A DNA stretch of 49,252 nt from Syntrophales bacterium. GTDB taxonomy: Bacteria > Desulfobacterota > Syntrophia > Syntrophales > UBA5619. Location of the stretch: the NCBI GenBank assembly GCA_030654195.1, contig JAURXV010000080.1, positions 1-49,252 on the forward strand. Reading direction: 5' to 3'. Shown one piece after another: positions 48,541-49,252 of this stretch; position 1 is the first letter of the stretch, and every line of letters starts with the position of its first letter. The notes beneath the pieces are model-generated. The model did no database searches and was not told the DNA's origin. It worked only from the letters and a program-made list of their open reading frames with translations. Position numbers and translations under genes: made by a program.

Positions 48541-49252
48541 ATGGAAGATAAAGTGGGAGCAGTGCTGGTTGTGGGTGGCGGAATCGCAGGAATCCAGTCT
48601 TCTCTCGATCTGGCAGAGTCAGGTTACTACGTTTACCTCATCGAATCGTCACCGGCCATCGGCGGTCGGATGGCTCAGTTGGACAAGACGTTTCCGACGA
48701 ATGATTGCGCCATGTGTATAATATCGCCGAAGTTGGTGGAGGCGGGTCGTCATTTAAACATTGATATTCTCACAAAATCCGAATTGATTTCATTATCAGG
48801 CGAGGCGGGTAATTTTACTGCACGCATACGGCGACAGCCCCGGTATATAGATATGGCAAAGTGTACGGGTTGTGCTGATTGTGTTGAGGTATGTCCGGTA
48901 GAGTTGGAAAATGAGTTTAATGAGGGTTTGGACAGGAGGAGGGCGATATATCGTCCCTATCCACAGGCGGTGCCCAATTCTTTTTTGGTAACGAAGCGCG
49001 GTACGAGTCCCTGCAAGGCGGCCTGTCCTGCGGAGACCAGCGCCCAGGGGTATGTTGCTCTTATCGAGGCGGGTCGTTATGAGGAGGCGCTGGAGGTAAT
49101 CCGGGAGTACAATCCTTTTCCTGCGTCTGTAGGGAGGGTATGCACGCATCCCTGCGAGGTTAAGTGCAGTCGCGGCAAGTTGGATAGTCCGGTTTCTATT
49201 TGTTCATTGAAGCGATTTGCCGCCGATTGGGTGTATGCGCAGGGCAGTGTAT
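48541..49252 (+). CDS. hdrA: HdrA-like flavoprotein fused to a GltD-like domain, cut by window end
   Basis: 237 residues are visible from the ATG at 48541; the gene continues past the window. The N-terminus is a FAD-binding Rossmann loop (VVGGGIAGIQSSLDLAESG), then the HdrA motif FPTNDCAMCIISPKLVEAGR and a CTGCADCVEVCPVE cluster. After residue 150 the sequence becomes GltD/NfnB-like: CKAACPAETSAQGYVALIEAGRYEEAL...VCTHPCEVKC. HdrA is the bifurcating flavin subunit in many Hdr complexes; the GltD-type extension suggests a second flavin site and NAD(P)H or ferredoxin chemistry. Only the first part can be judged. The AAGGGATAG ahead of the start is a good ribosome-binding site. Confidence 0.9.
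   Translation, partial: MEDKVGAVLVVGGGIAGIQSSLDLAESGYYVYLIESSPAIGGRMAQLDKTFPTNDCAMCIISPKLVEAGRHLNIDILTKSELISLSGEAGNFTARIRRQPRYIDMAKCTGCADCVEVCPVELENEFNEGLDRRRAIYRPYPQAVPNSFLVTKRGTSPCKAACPAETSAQGYVALIEAGRYEEALEVIREYNPFPASVGRVCTHPCEVKCSRGKLDSPVSICSLKRFAADWVYAQGSV

Overview
The window reads as a piece of a strictly anaerobic, acetyl-CoA-pathway (Wood-Ljungdahl) bacterium. It is most like a member of the Desulfobacterota (Syntrophia/Smithella-Syntrophus type). That placement is an inference from three things: the gene content (Acs/CODH, an HdrABC-type complex, multiheme cytochrome c, a Tmc/Dsr-like membrane redox module), the scattered palindromes of the form GGGGACAGATTT-N-AAATCTGTCCCC, and the GC-rich housekeeping genes. 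Both ends are cut: the first 149 bases hold a transposase fragment joined to a headless DEAD-box helicase, and the last gene (HdrA) runs off the right edge. This looks like a contig from an assembly rather than a natural boundary.

Left part, 1-11154: housekeeping and accessory genes in a GC-rich background. These are the helicase fragment, a YgjP-type metallopeptidase, a QueG-like corrinoid/Fe-S protein, a conserved unknown, ketopantoate reductase, a stand-alone phosphoglucose isomerase, a CPBP protease plus UbiA prenyltransferase pair, NADP-isocitrate dehydrogenase, a truncated GntR regulator and an SDR oxidoreductase.

Middle-left, 11555-18781: a visibly more A+T-rich, leftward operon of nine genes that I cannot match to a named system. 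A PadR regulator is followed by a DUF2141 exported protein, a membrane protein with an SCP2 lipid-binding domain, a CcdA/DsbD-like thiol carrier, a NapH-like membrane polyferredoxin, a membrane-anchored small protein, an FMN reductase fused to a second SCP2 domain, a flavodoxin with a Tat-like signal, and a frameshifted membrane protein. The promoter carries a PadR-type operator (ATATGT-N8-ACATAT) overlapping its -10 box. This is one of the two best candidates for an undescribed system.

Middle, 18782-26952: relics of a nucleotidyltransferase (AbiEii-like) gene, NAD(P)HX repair enzyme, a VKOR-thioredoxin fusion, M29 aminopeptidase, a DsbC-like isomerase, a STAS/anti-sigma kinase pair and a polyprenyl diphosphate synthase, interspersed with two related MITE-like repeats.

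Right part, 26953-49252: the C1 locus. A stand-alone 10-formyl-THF-hydrolase-like protein diverges from fhs. Then, all on the plus strand, come acsV, cooC/acsF, folD, a 53-residue unknown protein, acsD, acsA/cooS, acsB, acsC, acsE and metF. Next is a membrane redox module (NarI-like cytochrome b, small Fe-S protein, tetraheme cytochrome c), then metV, a PAS histidine kinase, hdrC, hdrB and a partial hdrA with a GltD-like extension. Together they encode both the carbonyl branch and most of the methyl branch. The insertion of a cytochrome b/Fe-S/cytochrome c module between metF and metV suggests that methylene-THF reductase is wired to the membrane or periplasmic cytochrome pool as well as to an Hdr complex. 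This is the second strong candidate for something new. No tRNA, rRNA, CRISPR array or prophage was seen.
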